64,000 nt of DNA, from NCBI GenBank assembly GCA_023701205.1, contig JAMPXJ010000015.1, positions 1 through 64,000 of the forward strand. Direction: 5' to 3'. The DNA comes from Oligoflexia bacterium. Its GTDB lineage: Bacteria > Bdellovibrionota > UBA1018. Positions within the stretch are counted from its first letter, which is position 1, and each line of letters opens with the position of its first letter. The notes under the pieces are model-generated. The model did no database searches, had not been told where the DNA came from, and saw only the letters and a program-made list of their open reading frames with translations. A program made the translations under genes and the position numbers. This document shows, piece after piece, positions 1-10,271 of this stretch.

Positions 1-21
1 GCCCGGGCCCCCGCCACAGGA

Positions 22-2127
<2,106 letters not shown>

Positions 2128-2281
2128 TTTCTTAATTCTCCGTTATGACAAACTCAAAACGCCGCGTCCGCGGCAGGTGGAATCCACACTCCGAAATTTG
2201 AACTTGACGTTTGTAACCAAAAAAGACGGTTTCAATCAAGTGCTATTTGACGGGGGAAACACAATCTTCTATTTTCGCATC
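2128..2281. promoter_or_regulatory. Divergent fusA/orn intergenic region
   Basis: This 154-base gap separates two divergent genes and must hold both promoters. Two TTGACG hexamers are present on the plus strand, at 2204 and 2247. The second is followed, 17 bases on, by TATTTT (2270-2275), which would place the transcription start at or next to the orn ATG at 2282. On the minus strand a TTGATT with TACAAA 18 bases later could serve fusA. These are readings by eye of weak consensus matches. Confidence 0.35.
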
Positions 2282-2842
2282 ATGCCTACCGCCTCCTCGA
2301 AAAAGCCCCTTTTCTGGATCGATTTGGAAATGACCGGCCTGGACGACAACGTGGATCGGATCCTCGAGGTCGCGGTCGTCATCACGGACCAGTCGCTGAA
2401 GACGCTCGAATCGTATCATCGGGTCGTTTTCCAGGAGCCTGAGGTTCTCGCCCGGATGAACGACTGGTGCAAGAAGACCCATGGGGAGAGCGGCCTGACC
2501 GCGGCGGTTCCCTCGGGCGCTCCTCTTGCCGAGGTGGAGAAGGAATTACTGGAACTCATCGGTCGGCATTTCAGCGCGCGCGACCGCGTGGTCCTGGTGG
2601 GCAACTCCGTCGGAAACGACAAGCGCTTCGTCGACCGCTATCTGCCGGAGTTCGCCAAACGGCTGCATTACCGGGTCATCGACGTGTCTTCCTTCAAGGA
2701 GATCTTCCGCGAACGCTTCGGGATCGAGTTCGAGAAGAAGAACACCCATCGCGCGGTCGACGACATCCACGAGTCCATCGCCGAGCTCGCGCATTACCTG
2801 AGCTTCGTGAAAATCGAGGAGAAGGACGGAAAGGCGAAATGA
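2282..2842 (+). CDS. orn: Oligoribonuclease (DEDDh 3'-5' exoribonuclease)
   Basis: Degrades two- to five-nucleotide RNA fragments at the end of mRNA turnover, including pGpG from cyclic di-GMP breakdown. The 186 aa product matches the family length of about 180. Exo motifs are visible: D14 and E16 in WIDLEMTGLD, D113 in GNSVGND, and HRAVDDI at 156-162. An in-frame start at 2177 would add 35 residues with no family counterpart, so ATG 2282 is preferred. There is no Shine-Dalgarno sequence before it, which may fit a leaderless message. Its stop overlaps the next start (ATGA), so the deaminase gene is translationally coupled. Confidence 0.95.
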   Translation: MPTASSKKPLFWIDLEMTGLDDNVDRILEVAVVITDQSLKTLESYHRVVFQEPEVLARMNDWCKKTHGESGLTAAVPSGAPLAEVEKELLELIGRHFSARDRVVLVGNSVGNDKRFVDRYLPEFAKRLHYRVIDVSSFKEIFRERFGIEFEKKNTHRAVDDIHESIAELAHYLSFVKIEEKDGKAK

Positions 2843-3270
2843 GGCCCAGCTTCCATTCCATCTACATGGACCTGGCTCGCACGCTCGCGCGCCGCTCGAC
2901 CTGCCGGCGGCTCGGCGTGGGAACCGTGATCACGAGCACCGACTTCCGCAAGGTGCTGGCCGTCGGCTATAATGGCAACGCCACCGGCCTGCATAACGGC
3001 TGCGACCGCGAGGAACCGGGCAACTGCGGCTGTCTCCACTCCGAGGAGAACGCCGTCATCAACTGCGATTCCCCGCGCTTCATCGAGAAGATCGTCTTCG
3101 TGACCCACCTGCCCTGCGTGGCGTGCGCCAAGCGGCTGATCAACCTCGGGAACGTCAAGGCCGTCTACTATGCCGAGGATTACCGCCTCAAGGATTCGAT
3201 CGATCTCCTGCGACAGGTCGGGATCCAGGTACAGCAGCTCGTCGAGCCGCGAGCGGAGCCGGACGCGTGA
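2839..3270 (+). CDS. dCMP deaminase family protein (cytidine/deoxycytidylate deaminase fold)
   Basis: A 143 aa zinc-dependent deaminase, probably acting on dCMP to give dUMP for thymidylate synthesis. The zinc site is visible: H67-S-E69 (His ligand, Glu proton shuttle) and P-C93-V-A-C96. A Cys/His-rich stretch around residues 51-67 (LHNGC, NCGCLH) is like the second zinc-binding insert of dCMP deaminases and ComEB proteins. It overlaps orn by four bases and the following aminopeptidase start by four bases (GTGA), so all three genes are probably one transcript. A tRNA adenosine deaminase is less likely because the flanking sequence matches the dCMP type better. Confidence 0.85.
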   Translation: MRPSFHSIYMDLARTLARRSTCRRLGVGTVITSTDFRKVLAVGYNGNATGLHNGCDREEPGNCGCLHSEENAVINCDSPRFIEKIVFVTHLPCVACAKRLINLGNVKAVYYAEDYRLKDSIDLLRQVGIQVQQLVEPRAEPDA

Positions 3271-6074
3271 GCCGCCTTTTCCGGTCGCTCCTGCCGCTGC
3301 TGCTCTTGGCGTTCTCCTGCGCCTCCCCCTCGCCAGGGGGCTCTGACCGATCCAACGAGGCGAGGCCCCCCACCCCGGGCGCGTCCGCCCCGGCGCTCCC
3401 GGACACCCTGAGCTTCGAGGAAGCGCACGCGCGCGCACGCCAGATCCAGCGGCCGACCTATAACCTCTGGCTGGGGCTGGATGCCGAGCATTCCGACTTC
3501 GAAGGCCGCGCCGTAATCAACTTCGATCTTCGGAACAAGGCGAAGGACTTCGGTAAGACGCTCTTCCTGGAGTTCGAACAGGGAACGATCCGCTCGCTGG
3601 CGATCAACGGCACCCGCGTGGAGCGGCCCGACTACGACGGCTACCGGATCCGGCTCCGCCTGGCAGATCTCCAGCCCGGCACGAACCGCCTGGAGCTTTC
3701 CTTTTCCCGTCCTTATTCGGGCTCGGCCCCGGGCCTCCACCGGTTCAAGGACCCACAGGATGGCGAAGTTTATGTCTATTCGGATCTTGAGCCTTATGCG
3801 GCTCACAAGGTCTTTCCCTGCTTCGACCAGCCCGACCTGAAGGCTTCCTTCGAGCTGACGGTCGAGGCGCCGGAAGGCTGGCAGGTCGTCTCCAACACGG
3901 TCGAAAGGGAAGTCGTGACCGTGGGCGGCCGCAAGAGCTGGGCCTTTCCGCCCTCCCCGCTGCTGAGCCCCTACGTCTTCGCGATCCACGCGGGACCGTT
4001 CAAGAGCTGGAAAGCGAGCGCCGAAGGCATCCCGCTGCGGCTTCTTTCGCGCAAATCGATCGCCGCCCACGTGTATGCCGAGGACTGGCTCCGGGTCACG
4101 CGCCAGGGACTCGATTATTTCGCGGTCCAGTTCGGCTATCCGTATCCCTACGCCAAGTACGATCAGCTCATCGTGCCGGAATTCTCGCATGGCGGGATGG
4201 AGAACGCGGCTGCGGTGACCTTCTCGGAGAAGTTCGTCTTCCGGTCGCCCCCGCCCCGCGATGCCCGCCGGAGACGCGCCGAGACAATCCTCCATGAGAT
4301 GGCGCACATGTGGTTCGGAAACCTCGTCACGATGCGCTGGTGGAACGGGCTTTGGCTCAACGAGAGCTTCGCCTCCCTGCTTGCCGCGCAGGCGCTCACG
4401 GACGCCACCGAGTTCAAGGACGGCTGGGAGGACTTCACCGGCATGAAGCGGTGGGCGTACTGGGAAGACCAGCTCCCCACGAGCCACCCGGTGGAAACCC
4501 CGGTGGCGAACACGGCTTTCGCCGAAACGCATTTCGACGGGATCGCCTATGGCAAGGGCGCGGCCGTGCTCCGCCAGCTGCGGTTCCTGCTCGGCGCGGA
4601 CGATTTCCGCGAAGGGATCCAGCGGTACATCCTGAAGTACGCGCTCCGAAGCACCTCGATCCATGATTTCTTCAAGATGCTCTCGGAAGCTTCGGGGCAG
4701 GACCTGGCGCGCTGGGAGAAATCCTGGCTGCATACCCATGGGACCAACAGCCTGCGCGCGGACTGGGCCTGCGAAGACGGCCGGATCAGCCGTTTTTCGC
4801 TGATCCAGGGCGGCCCGGCGGAGCTGAAAACCCATAAGACCCGCGTGGGACTCTATCGCTTTCCGAGAGGCTCCCGCGCCGGCGGTTCGACCCTTCGGCT
4901 CTACGAAACCCTCGAGCTCACCTACTCGCAAGCCCAGACCCCGATCGCCGCCGCGCTTCGCAAGCCCTGCCCGGACTTCGTCCTCCCGAACCAGGACGAC
5001 CTCGATTACGCGCTCACGGAGCTCGATCCGGTGAGCCTCCGAACGGCCCAGACGGAGCTGTCCCGCATCTCCGACGACCTGGCGCGCGAGCTGACCTGGA
5101 ACTCGCTCTGGCAGATGACGCTGGATGCGAAGCTCGGAGCCCGGGATTTCGCCGAGCTCGCCTTCCGCAACCTGCCTTCCGAGAAGAACACGCGGCTGCT
5201 GAGCTCGGTGCTTTCACGCCTTCATGATCCTTCACCATCGTGGGACTCCGTGACGCGCTTCCTGCCGGAGACCGAGCGGGCCGCCTTCGCCAGGAAGCTC
5301 GACGCCTTCCTGCTTCGAAACCTCGAGCGCGCGCCCGCGGGCACGGATCTGCAGCTCGCCTGGTTCGAACGCTTCACCGAGGCCGCCTCGAGCCCCGAAG
5401 GGCTGGCACTCCTGCGTTCCTGGATCGCGGGCCAGCGAAAGCTCCGCGGGCTCGCTCTCGATCAGGACCGGCGCTGGGCCGTGGTTCGCACCCTCGCCCG
5501 CGCCGCGCGGACGCCCGAAGAGGCGGCAACCGCGCGCGAGCTGATCCAGCGCGAGTTCCGGAAAGATCCCGGCGACCGCGGCATCGCCTCGGCGATCACC
5601 TGCGACGCGGCGATCGCGTATCCCGAAAACAAGAAAAAATGGCTCTCCCGCATCCTGGCGGCGCTCGAGCGAGGCCCGGCGGACGCGCAGCCGCCACGAC
5701 CGGCGTCCGACTCCTCCGAAGACGTTCCGGCCGCGCCTCCGCCCGATCCTTCTTACGAAGACGGACCGCTTGGCCTGCACAAGCTCCGGAGCGCGCTCCG
5801 CGCGATGAACCTCCTTGGGCAGGAGGACTGGATGCGGGAGGTATTCCCGACCTACTTCGAGCTGCTTCCGAAGCTCGCCGACGGCTCCCAACCCGAGCTG
5901 GCCCGCGCCTTCGCCAACTCGCTCTTCCCGTTCCTGTGTGAAGCCACCTCGACGGAGCGGGCGGGTCAGACGCTCGCGAGCCATCCGACGCTTCCACCCG
6001 GCGTGGTTCGCGCGCTGAAGATCCAGAAGAGCCAGGAGGAACGCTGCGTCCGGGCGCGCGCCGCGATCCGGTAA
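3267..6074 (+). CDS. M1 family aminopeptidase, lipoprotein
   Basis: A zinc metallo-aminopeptidase of 935 aa, related to aminopeptidase N. The exopeptidase motif GGMEN is at 309-313 and the zinc motif HEMAH at 343-347, with the third ligand E366 in LNESFA exactly 18 residues further. Starting at the GTG that overlaps the preceding stop gives a clean signal sequence with lipobox LAFSC, so the protein should be lipid-anchored at the envelope. An earlier in-frame start would destroy the signal peptide. The long C-terminal helical half is weakly conserved. It may supply amino acids from peptides degraded in the periplasm or outside the cell. Confidence 0.93.
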   Translation: MSRLFRSLLPLLLLAFSCASPSPGGSDRSNEARPPTPGASAPALPDTLSFEEAHARARQIQRPTYNLWLGLDAEHSDFEGRAVINFDLRNKAKDFGKTLFLEFEQGTIRSLAINGTRVERPDYDGYRIRLRLADLQPGTNRLELSFSRPYSGSAPGLHRFKDPQDGEVYVYSDLEPYAAHKVFPCFDQPDLKASFELTVEAPEGWQVVSNTVEREVVTVGGRKSWAFPPSPLLSPYVFAIHAGPFKSWKASAEGIPLRLLSRKSIAAHVYAEDWLRVTRQGLDYFAVQFGYPYPYAKYDQLIVPEFSHGGMENAAAVTFSEKFVFRSPPPRDARRRRAETILHEMAHMWFGNLVTMRWWNGLWLNESFASLLAAQALTDATEFKDGWEDFTGMKRWAYWEDQLPTSHPVETPVANTAFAETHFDGIAYGKGAAVLRQLRFLLGADDFREGIQRYILKYALRSTSIHDFFKMLSEASGQDLARWEKSWLHTHGTNSLRADWACEDGRISRFSLIQGGPAELKTHKTRVGLYRFPRGSRAGGSTLRLYETLELTYSQAQTPIAAALRKPCPDFVLPNQDDLDYALTELDPVSLRTAQTELSRISDDLARELTWNSLWQMTLDAKLGARDFAELAFRNLPSEKNTRLLSSVLSRLHDPSPSWDSVTRFLPETERAAFARKLDAFLLRNLERAPAGTDLQLAWFERFTEAASSPEGLALLRSWIAGQRKLRGLALDQDRRWAVVRTLARAARTPEEAATARELIQREFRKDPGDRGIASAITCDAAIAYPENKKKWLSRILAALERGPADAQPPRPASDSSEDVPAAPPPDPSYEDGPLGLHKLRSALRAMNLLGQEDWMREVFPTYFELLPKLADGSQPELARAFANSLFPFLCEATSTERAGQTLASHPTLPPGVVRALKIQKSQEERCVRARAAIR

Positions 6075-6144
6075 GTTCACCACCCCCGGCTGACGACGCG
6101 CCATTTTTCCCGGTGTAAACTGGGTCTGGAAAGAGGCGATCCCC

Positions 6145-6366
6145 ATGACTCACTGGAACAAGCTCGACTGGTACTGTCCGCAGTGCAAGAAGAACCGCGT
6201 GACTACCGAGCACTGCTCACCCGCTTCCACGATCGAGATCGAGTGCGAGTGCGGGGGCCGCCATCATCACGAGCTCGCCGGCTGCCGCTGTCACGAGTGC
6301 GGCCAGGAGCTCGAGCGCGGCGCTTGCCCCTGCTACCATCTGGCCGAGAATTCCCAGGCGGTCTGA
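6145..6366 (+). CDS. Small Cys/His-rich zinc-ribbon-like protein
   Basis: A 73 aa protein with WYCPQCKKN near the N-terminus, then CECGG, HHH, CRCHECG and CPCYH, enough cysteines for two zinc sites. There is no signal peptide, so it is probably cytoplasmic. AGAGG lies eight bases before the ATG. It sits 76 bases upstream of the transglutaminase-like gene on the same strand. The function is not recognised; zinc ribbons of this kind bind nucleic acid or act as protein adaptors. Confidence 0.7.
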   Translation: MTHWNKLDWYCPQCKKNRVTTEHCSPASTIEIECECGGRHHHELAGCRCHECGQELERGACPCYHLAENSQAV

Positions 6367-6442
6367 CCGCGCTTTCGCGACGGCGCCCCATGGCGCGCGA
6401 TCACGGCCGCCTGTTGGACCGGGACTTGCCTTTGCTCCGGGA

Positions 6443-8020
6443 ATGAGAAACTTTACCGCTCCCGTTGTCATCCTGCTCTATCTCTGCTCCGTCCTCTCCC
6501 CCATGAGCGCTCAAGGGGCTCCCGCATCCGACGGGTCGCGCTTCGAGGCCGAAGTGAACGAGTTCCTGCGCCGCTGGTCCCAGGATCCGGCGCGGATGAT
6601 GAACGAAGCGCCGTCCCATTGGAACGCCGAAGGAGAGAGAATCCCGCCGGAGGATCCAAGGGAGCTGCGCTTTCCCCCGGAGGCCATCAAAAGCGGCGCG
6701 GCCCTTGCGGCGCGCGATCGCATCCGCGCGCGAAGCTGCATGGTCTGGCTTGGCAAAACGAAATGCCTGGACGACCGCGTGGGGATCCGCGCCGGGATCT
6801 CCGGCTCCGATCTGCCCGAGGCGCTGGTCGACAACGGGACAAGGCTCGTGCGCACGCTCGAGGAACTCGAGCGGCGCGGGCTCCAAAGCGCCTGGCTCTC
6901 CGCGAACCCCTGGTCCGGCGATTACTGGCCCACCTTCAAGGGACGCCTCGGCGCTCGCTACGGCGACGCGGGCTTTCCCGGATACGACTGGACGAGTGCG
7001 TACAACTACGTTCAGCAGCTTCCGGCAAGCTGGGTCTACCGCAACGCCTCGAGCGCCTCGGTCGACCTCCTGGCCCCATCCGAGAAATACGATCTCCTGG
7101 TCGGCGACCCTGACTTCACGCTCACGCAGGGCGAATGGCAGGAAGGCGCGCAAAAGTACGCGAACGACGGTTTAATCGAAACCTGGGCCGGGCTCTGCGA
7201 CGGCTGGGCCGCGGCCGCGATGATGGTTCCGAGGCCGGCCTCGGCGATCCGGGTGAGCGCCGGCGACGGCGATCGCTCCCTCGTCTTCTATCCCACGGAT
7301 CTGAAGGCCCTGGCGAGCGCCCTGTGGGCGAACGGAAAGTTCGAGCGCCGTTTCGCCGGCGGACGCTGCGAGGTCACGCAGCCCCGCACGGACGGCTACG
7401 GCCGGATCATCAGCGAGGAGTGCTTCGACACGAACCCGGCGACCTGGCACCTCGCGGTCACCAACCAGCTCGGCATCTCCGGCCGCAGCCTGATCCTCGA
7501 CTCCACCTACGACTTCCAGGTCTGGAACCAGCCCGTCGTGGGCTACACCTATCGTTACTTCAATCCACAAAGCATGTACCTGGTTTCCTCCATCGAGCAG
7601 GCGCGCGTCCCGCTGAGCCGTCTCGCGGACCGCTTCTCGAGCTATCGCTCTCCGGAAGCGGTGGCGGTGGTGGGAATCGCGATGGACGTGAGCTACATGA
7701 TCGGCACCGCTCCCGTGCAGGCGAATCGGGACTCCGAAGCTTACGACTACCTGCGCACGGTCCGCTATCTCTACGACCTTGAGCTCAACCGCACCGGCGA
7801 GGTGATCGGCGGAGAGTGGTACCAGAACGCGCATCCCGATTTCCTATGGGTACCGGCACCCGGTGAGCGCGCCTCCAGCTATCACGAGGACCTTGCCATC
7901 GGAAGCTGGGACCCCTCGCGCCCGATGCCGTCGAGCTGGCAGTCCGCGGCCCGCGGGGCCTCGGGCTCGGGCCTGCCGTTGGCCAAGGTGCTCGAAGCCC
8001 TCCTGCGCCTGTCCCGCTGA
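6443..8020 (+). CDS. Secreted transglutaminase-elicitor family protein with Pep-13-like motif
   Basis: A 525 aa exported protein (signal peptide of about 25 residues). A papain/transglutaminase-like catalytic Cys is suggested by WAGLCDGWAAAA (C252), followed by TWHLAV (H336) and LILDSTYD (D353), a plausible Cys-His-Asp triad. Directly after the Asp lies VWNQPVVGYTYRY (residues 360-372), closely matching the Pep-13 motif of Phytophthora GP42 transglutaminase (VWNQPVRGFKVYE). This supports membership of the transglutaminase elicitor family, known mainly from oomycetes with some bacterial homologues. It would cross-link or deamidate glutamine side chains, or act as a related cysteine protease. 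The upstream Shine-Dalgarno sequence is weak. Target and role here are unknown. Confidence 0.75.
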   Translation: MRNFTAPVVILLYLCSVLSPMSAQGAPASDGSRFEAEVNEFLRRWSQDPARMMNEAPSHWNAEGERIPPEDPRELRFPPEAIKSGAALAARDRIRARSCMVWLGKTKCLDDRVGIRAGISGSDLPEALVDNGTRLVRTLEELERRGLQSAWLSANPWSGDYWPTFKGRLGARYGDAGFPGYDWTSAYNYVQQLPASWVYRNASSASVDLLAPSEKYDLLVGDPDFTLTQGEWQEGAQKYANDGLIETWAGLCDGWAAAAMMVPRPASAIRVSAGDGDRSLVFYPTDLKALASALWANGKFERRFAGGRCEVTQPRTDGYGRIISEECFDTNPATWHLAVTNQLGISGRSLILDSTYDFQVWNQPVVGYTYRYFNPQSMYLVSSIEQARVPLSRLADRFSSYRSPEAVAVVGIAMDVSYMIGTAPVQANRDSEAYDYLRTVRYLYDLELNRTGEVIGGEWYQNAHPDFLWVPAPGERASSYHEDLAIGSWDPSRPMPSSWQSAARGASGSGLPLAKVLEALLRLSR

Positions 8021-8302
8021 AAGCCCACGCGTGACGCGGCTTCCGGGCTCCCGCGCGCGTCGCACCGACGCCTGGCCTTCGTGCGCTGACGCGCCTCCCT
8101 GCCCGCTCCCGAATTTCCTCAAGGATGCCTGAAGAGCCGCCGCCAGAGCCGGCATCCCGGCACCTGCGATTCCTTTTGGAATACATTGTCAACGTCGTTT
8201 CGCGCGCGGCCGCGACAAGCGCGCGACGGTCCGTGCCGACAGTTCCCGCTCGACAAGTGCGCCGCGGCTCATGTTTTCTCTGCCTCAAGGAGACTCTAAA
8301 AA
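8021..8302. other. Non-coding gap upstream of small secreted protein gene
   Basis: This 282-base stretch holds no convincing gene. It is GC-rich near the end of the transglutaminase-like gene and becomes less so around 8175-8200, where a promoter for the next gene probably lies. A Shine-Dalgarno sequence (AGGAGA) is present at its end before ATG 8303. No other structure stands out. Confidence 0.4.
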
Positions 8303-8746
8303 ATGAAAATGCTCACATTGGTTGCCATTGGAATCCTGACTGCGTTCTCAGCCGGCGCGGAAGAGGTGCGTCCCCCGAATAACAACAAAGAGCTCAAGTG
8401 CGTGTTCCACGGGGGCGCCGACCAGAACGGCGGCGTTCGCTGTCACCTTCGGGTCCAGCTCTGCGAGAAAAGCGGAATGGCCAACGAGGACTTCTGCAAG
8501 AATGACCGCGACCGGCGCGACGAGGCGTTCGAGCTCCGGTGCAATAACGGCTTCGACCTGGAGTCGCGCGACTTCGCGATTTCCCACGATCAGAACAACC
8601 TCTGGATCAATGCGGATGAGCGCGGCGCCTTTGCCACCCTCCGCGTGAGCGAAGGTGGCGATGCCCACCTGTTCGTCACCAACAGCCGCACCTTCCACAT
8701 GGAAGGCCGCTGCCGCCACGACGACGGTCACGATCGTCGCGACTGA
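8303..8746 (+). CDS. Small secreted protein of unknown function
   Basis: A 147 aa protein with an N-terminal signal peptide (MKMLTLVAIGILTAFSAGAEE, cleavage after SAGA), six Cys in the mature part and a His/Asp-rich end (RHDDGHDRRD). The mature chain looks like a small beta-rich periplasmic or secreted domain and matches no family that I recognise. AGGAGA precedes the ATG. It is monocistronic: the following intergenic space carries a strong intrinsic terminator. Confidence 0.75.
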   Translation: MKMLTLVAIGILTAFSAGAEEVRPPNNNKELKCVFHGGADQNGGVRCHLRVQLCEKSGMANEDFCKNDRDRRDEAFELRCNNGFDLESRDFAISHDQNNLWINADERGAFATLRVSEGGDAHLFVTNSRTFHMEGRCRHDDGHDRRD

Positions 8747-8772
8747 TCACGCGCATCAATCCCTCAGGACAG

Positions 8773-8815
8773 CCGGCGGTCTATCCAACAGTGATAGCCG
8801 CCGGTTTTCTTTTTT
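8773..8815 (+). terminator. Rho-independent terminator
   Basis: An inverted repeat CCGGCGG-TCTATC / GATAG-CCGCCGG (one bulged T, short CAACAGT loop) is followed by TTTTCTTTTTT. It ends transcription of the small secreted protein gene and sits just before the 3' end of the convergent oxidoreductase gene. Confidence 0.9.
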
Positions 8816-10260
8816 CAGGTACGCCCGAAATTGAAACCCTCATCCACCGCGCGGATATTCGTCTCCACGGCTTCCTTCTTCTTGAACGACGTACGGAGCA
8901 CCTCGAAGATCCGCTCGCGATCGAAGAGCGGCTCCTGCGCGAGGAACGCGCCCACGGCGACGGTGTTCGCGGCCGCCTTCAGGCCGAGCCCGGCCGCGAG
9001 CTCCGTGAACGGAACATAGACCGCCTTTATGTCGCTGCGGCTCACCTTGCGGTCGATCATCGAGCTGTTGACGATGATCATCCCGCCCGGCGCCACCTCC
9101 TGCTCGAACGCGTCGAGCGAAGGGCGGTTCATCGCGATCAGCACGTCGGGACGCATGACCAGCGGCGAGCCGATCCGCTTGTCCGAGATGATGACCGAGC
9201 AGTTGGCCGTCCCGCCCCGCATCTCCGGGCCGTACGAGGGCAACCAGGTGACCTGAAGCCCTTCGTTCATCCCGGCCGTGGCCAGCATCGCGCCCGCGGT
9301 CAGGGCGCCCTGCCCGCCGAAGCCCGCGATCTTGATCCGGCGCTCGCCGATGGAGGCTCGGGTCTTCGCCTCGGTCTTCCCCTTCTCGAGGCCCAGGATC
9401 CTGCGAAGCTCGTCGGGATCCGTGATCGGCGCGCTTTTGGGCAGCGGCTTCGCCTCGGCGGTCTTGTCCTTGTAGACGCCCGGCTTGTAGTAGGGCTCCA
9501 TCACCTCCTGGATCCACTTGATGGAATCCTGGGGATTCATCTTCCAGTTCGTGGGGCAGGTGCTCAGGATCTCCACGAACGAGAACCCTTTGCGCTCGAC
9601 CTGCAGCTGCAGCGCCTTGCGGATCGCCTTGCGGCATTTGTGGATGTTCTTCACGTCCGTGCAGCTCACGCGCTCGACGTAAACCGGCGCCTCGAGCGTC
9701 GCGATGAGCTCGGACATCCGCATGGGATATCCCTCGGTCGCGGCGTCGCGGCCGTAGGGGCTTGTCAGGGTCTTCTGGCCCACCATCGTGGTCGGCGCCA
9801 TCTGCCCGCCCGTCATGCCGTAGATCGCGTTGTTGATGAAGAACACCGTCATGTTCTCGCCGCGGTTGGCGGCATGGACGATCTCGGCCGTCCCGATCGC
9901 GGCCAGATCGCCGTCGCCCTGGTAGCTGATGACGATGCTGTCCTGCCGCGCGCGCGCCAGGCCCGTTCCCACGGCCGGAGCGCGGCCATGCGGCGCCTGC
10001 ACGTTGCCCGTATTCATGTAGTAGTACGCGAAAACCGAGCACCCCACCGGCGAGATGAAGATCGTCCGGTCACCGAGACCCATCTCCTCGAGCGCCTCGG
10101 CCACGAGTTTGTGCACGCGCCCGTGCCCGCAGCCCGGGCAGTAATGGGTCGTGAGCTTGTCCTTGCCGGCCTTGCGCTCGAAGGTCTCATAGAAGGTGCT
10201 GGGTTTGCCCTTGGTGATCGTCGTGGTCGTCGTCGTGGTCGTGATCGTCGTCGTCGTCAT
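8815..10260 (-). CDS. 2-oxoacid:ferredoxin oxidoreductase, fused beta and gamma subunits
   Basis: A 481 aa fusion. Residues about 20-300 are the thiamine-pyrophosphate-binding beta subunit (HYCPGCGHG at 39-47, QGDGD metal/TPP motif, [13 protein letters not shown]). Residues about 308-481 are the gamma subunit ([26 protein letters not shown]). With the alpha and ferredoxin subunits upstream it forms a CoA-dependent enzyme oxidising 2-oxoglutarate or branched-chain 2-oxoacids and reducing ferredoxin. The N-terminus is a run of threonines ([17 protein letters not shown]) encoded by an imperfect trinucleotide repeat. A strong GAGGAG just upstream of ATG 10260 and an 11-base gap to the alpha-subunit stop support this start. 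Substrate preference cannot be read from sequence. Confidence 0.93.
   Translation of the reverse strand: MTTTTITTTTTTTTITKGKPSTFYETFERKAGKDKLTTHYCPGCGHGRVHKLVAEALEEMGLGDRTIFISPVGCSVFAYYYMNTGNVQAPHGRAPAVGTGLARARQDSIVISYQGDGDLAAIGTAEIVHAANRGENMTVFFINNAIYGMTGGQMAPTTMVGQKTLTSPYGRDAATEGYPMRMSELIATLEAPVYVERVSCTDVKNIHKCRKAIRKALQLQVERKGFSFVEILSTCPTNWKMNPQDSIKWIQEVMEPYYKPGVYKDKTAEAKPLPKSAPITDPDELRRILGLEKGKTEAKTRASIGERRIKIAGFGGQGALTAGAMLATAGMNEGLQVTWLPSYGPEMRGGTANCSVIISDKRIGSPLVMRPDVLIAMNRPSLDAFEQEVAPGGMIIVNSSMIDRKVSRSDIKAVYVPFTELAAGLGLKAAANTVAVGAFLAQEPLFDRERIFEVLRTSFKKKEAVETNIRAVDEGFNFGRT
10213..10260 (-). repeat. Imperfect trinucleotide microsatellite encoding poly-threonine
   Basis: The first 16 codons of the beta-gamma fusion are almost all ACG or ACC, interrupted by two ATC codons. 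Such tracts can gain or lose units by replication slippage without breaking the frame. The start codon lies at the 5' edge of the tract and has a good ribosome binding site, so the repeat is translated. Confidence 0.8.
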
Positions 10261-10271
10261 GATCGCGCTCC

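Noticed and set aside
3123-3266. Longer N-terminus for the M1 aminopeptidase
   Set aside because: It would lie wholly over the deaminase gene in another frame and bury the lipoprotein signal sequence.
10213-10260. Wrong start codon for the beta-gamma fusion because of the poly-Thr leader
   Set aside because: A strong ribosome binding site directly precedes this ATG and no alternative start with one lies between it and the conserved domain.
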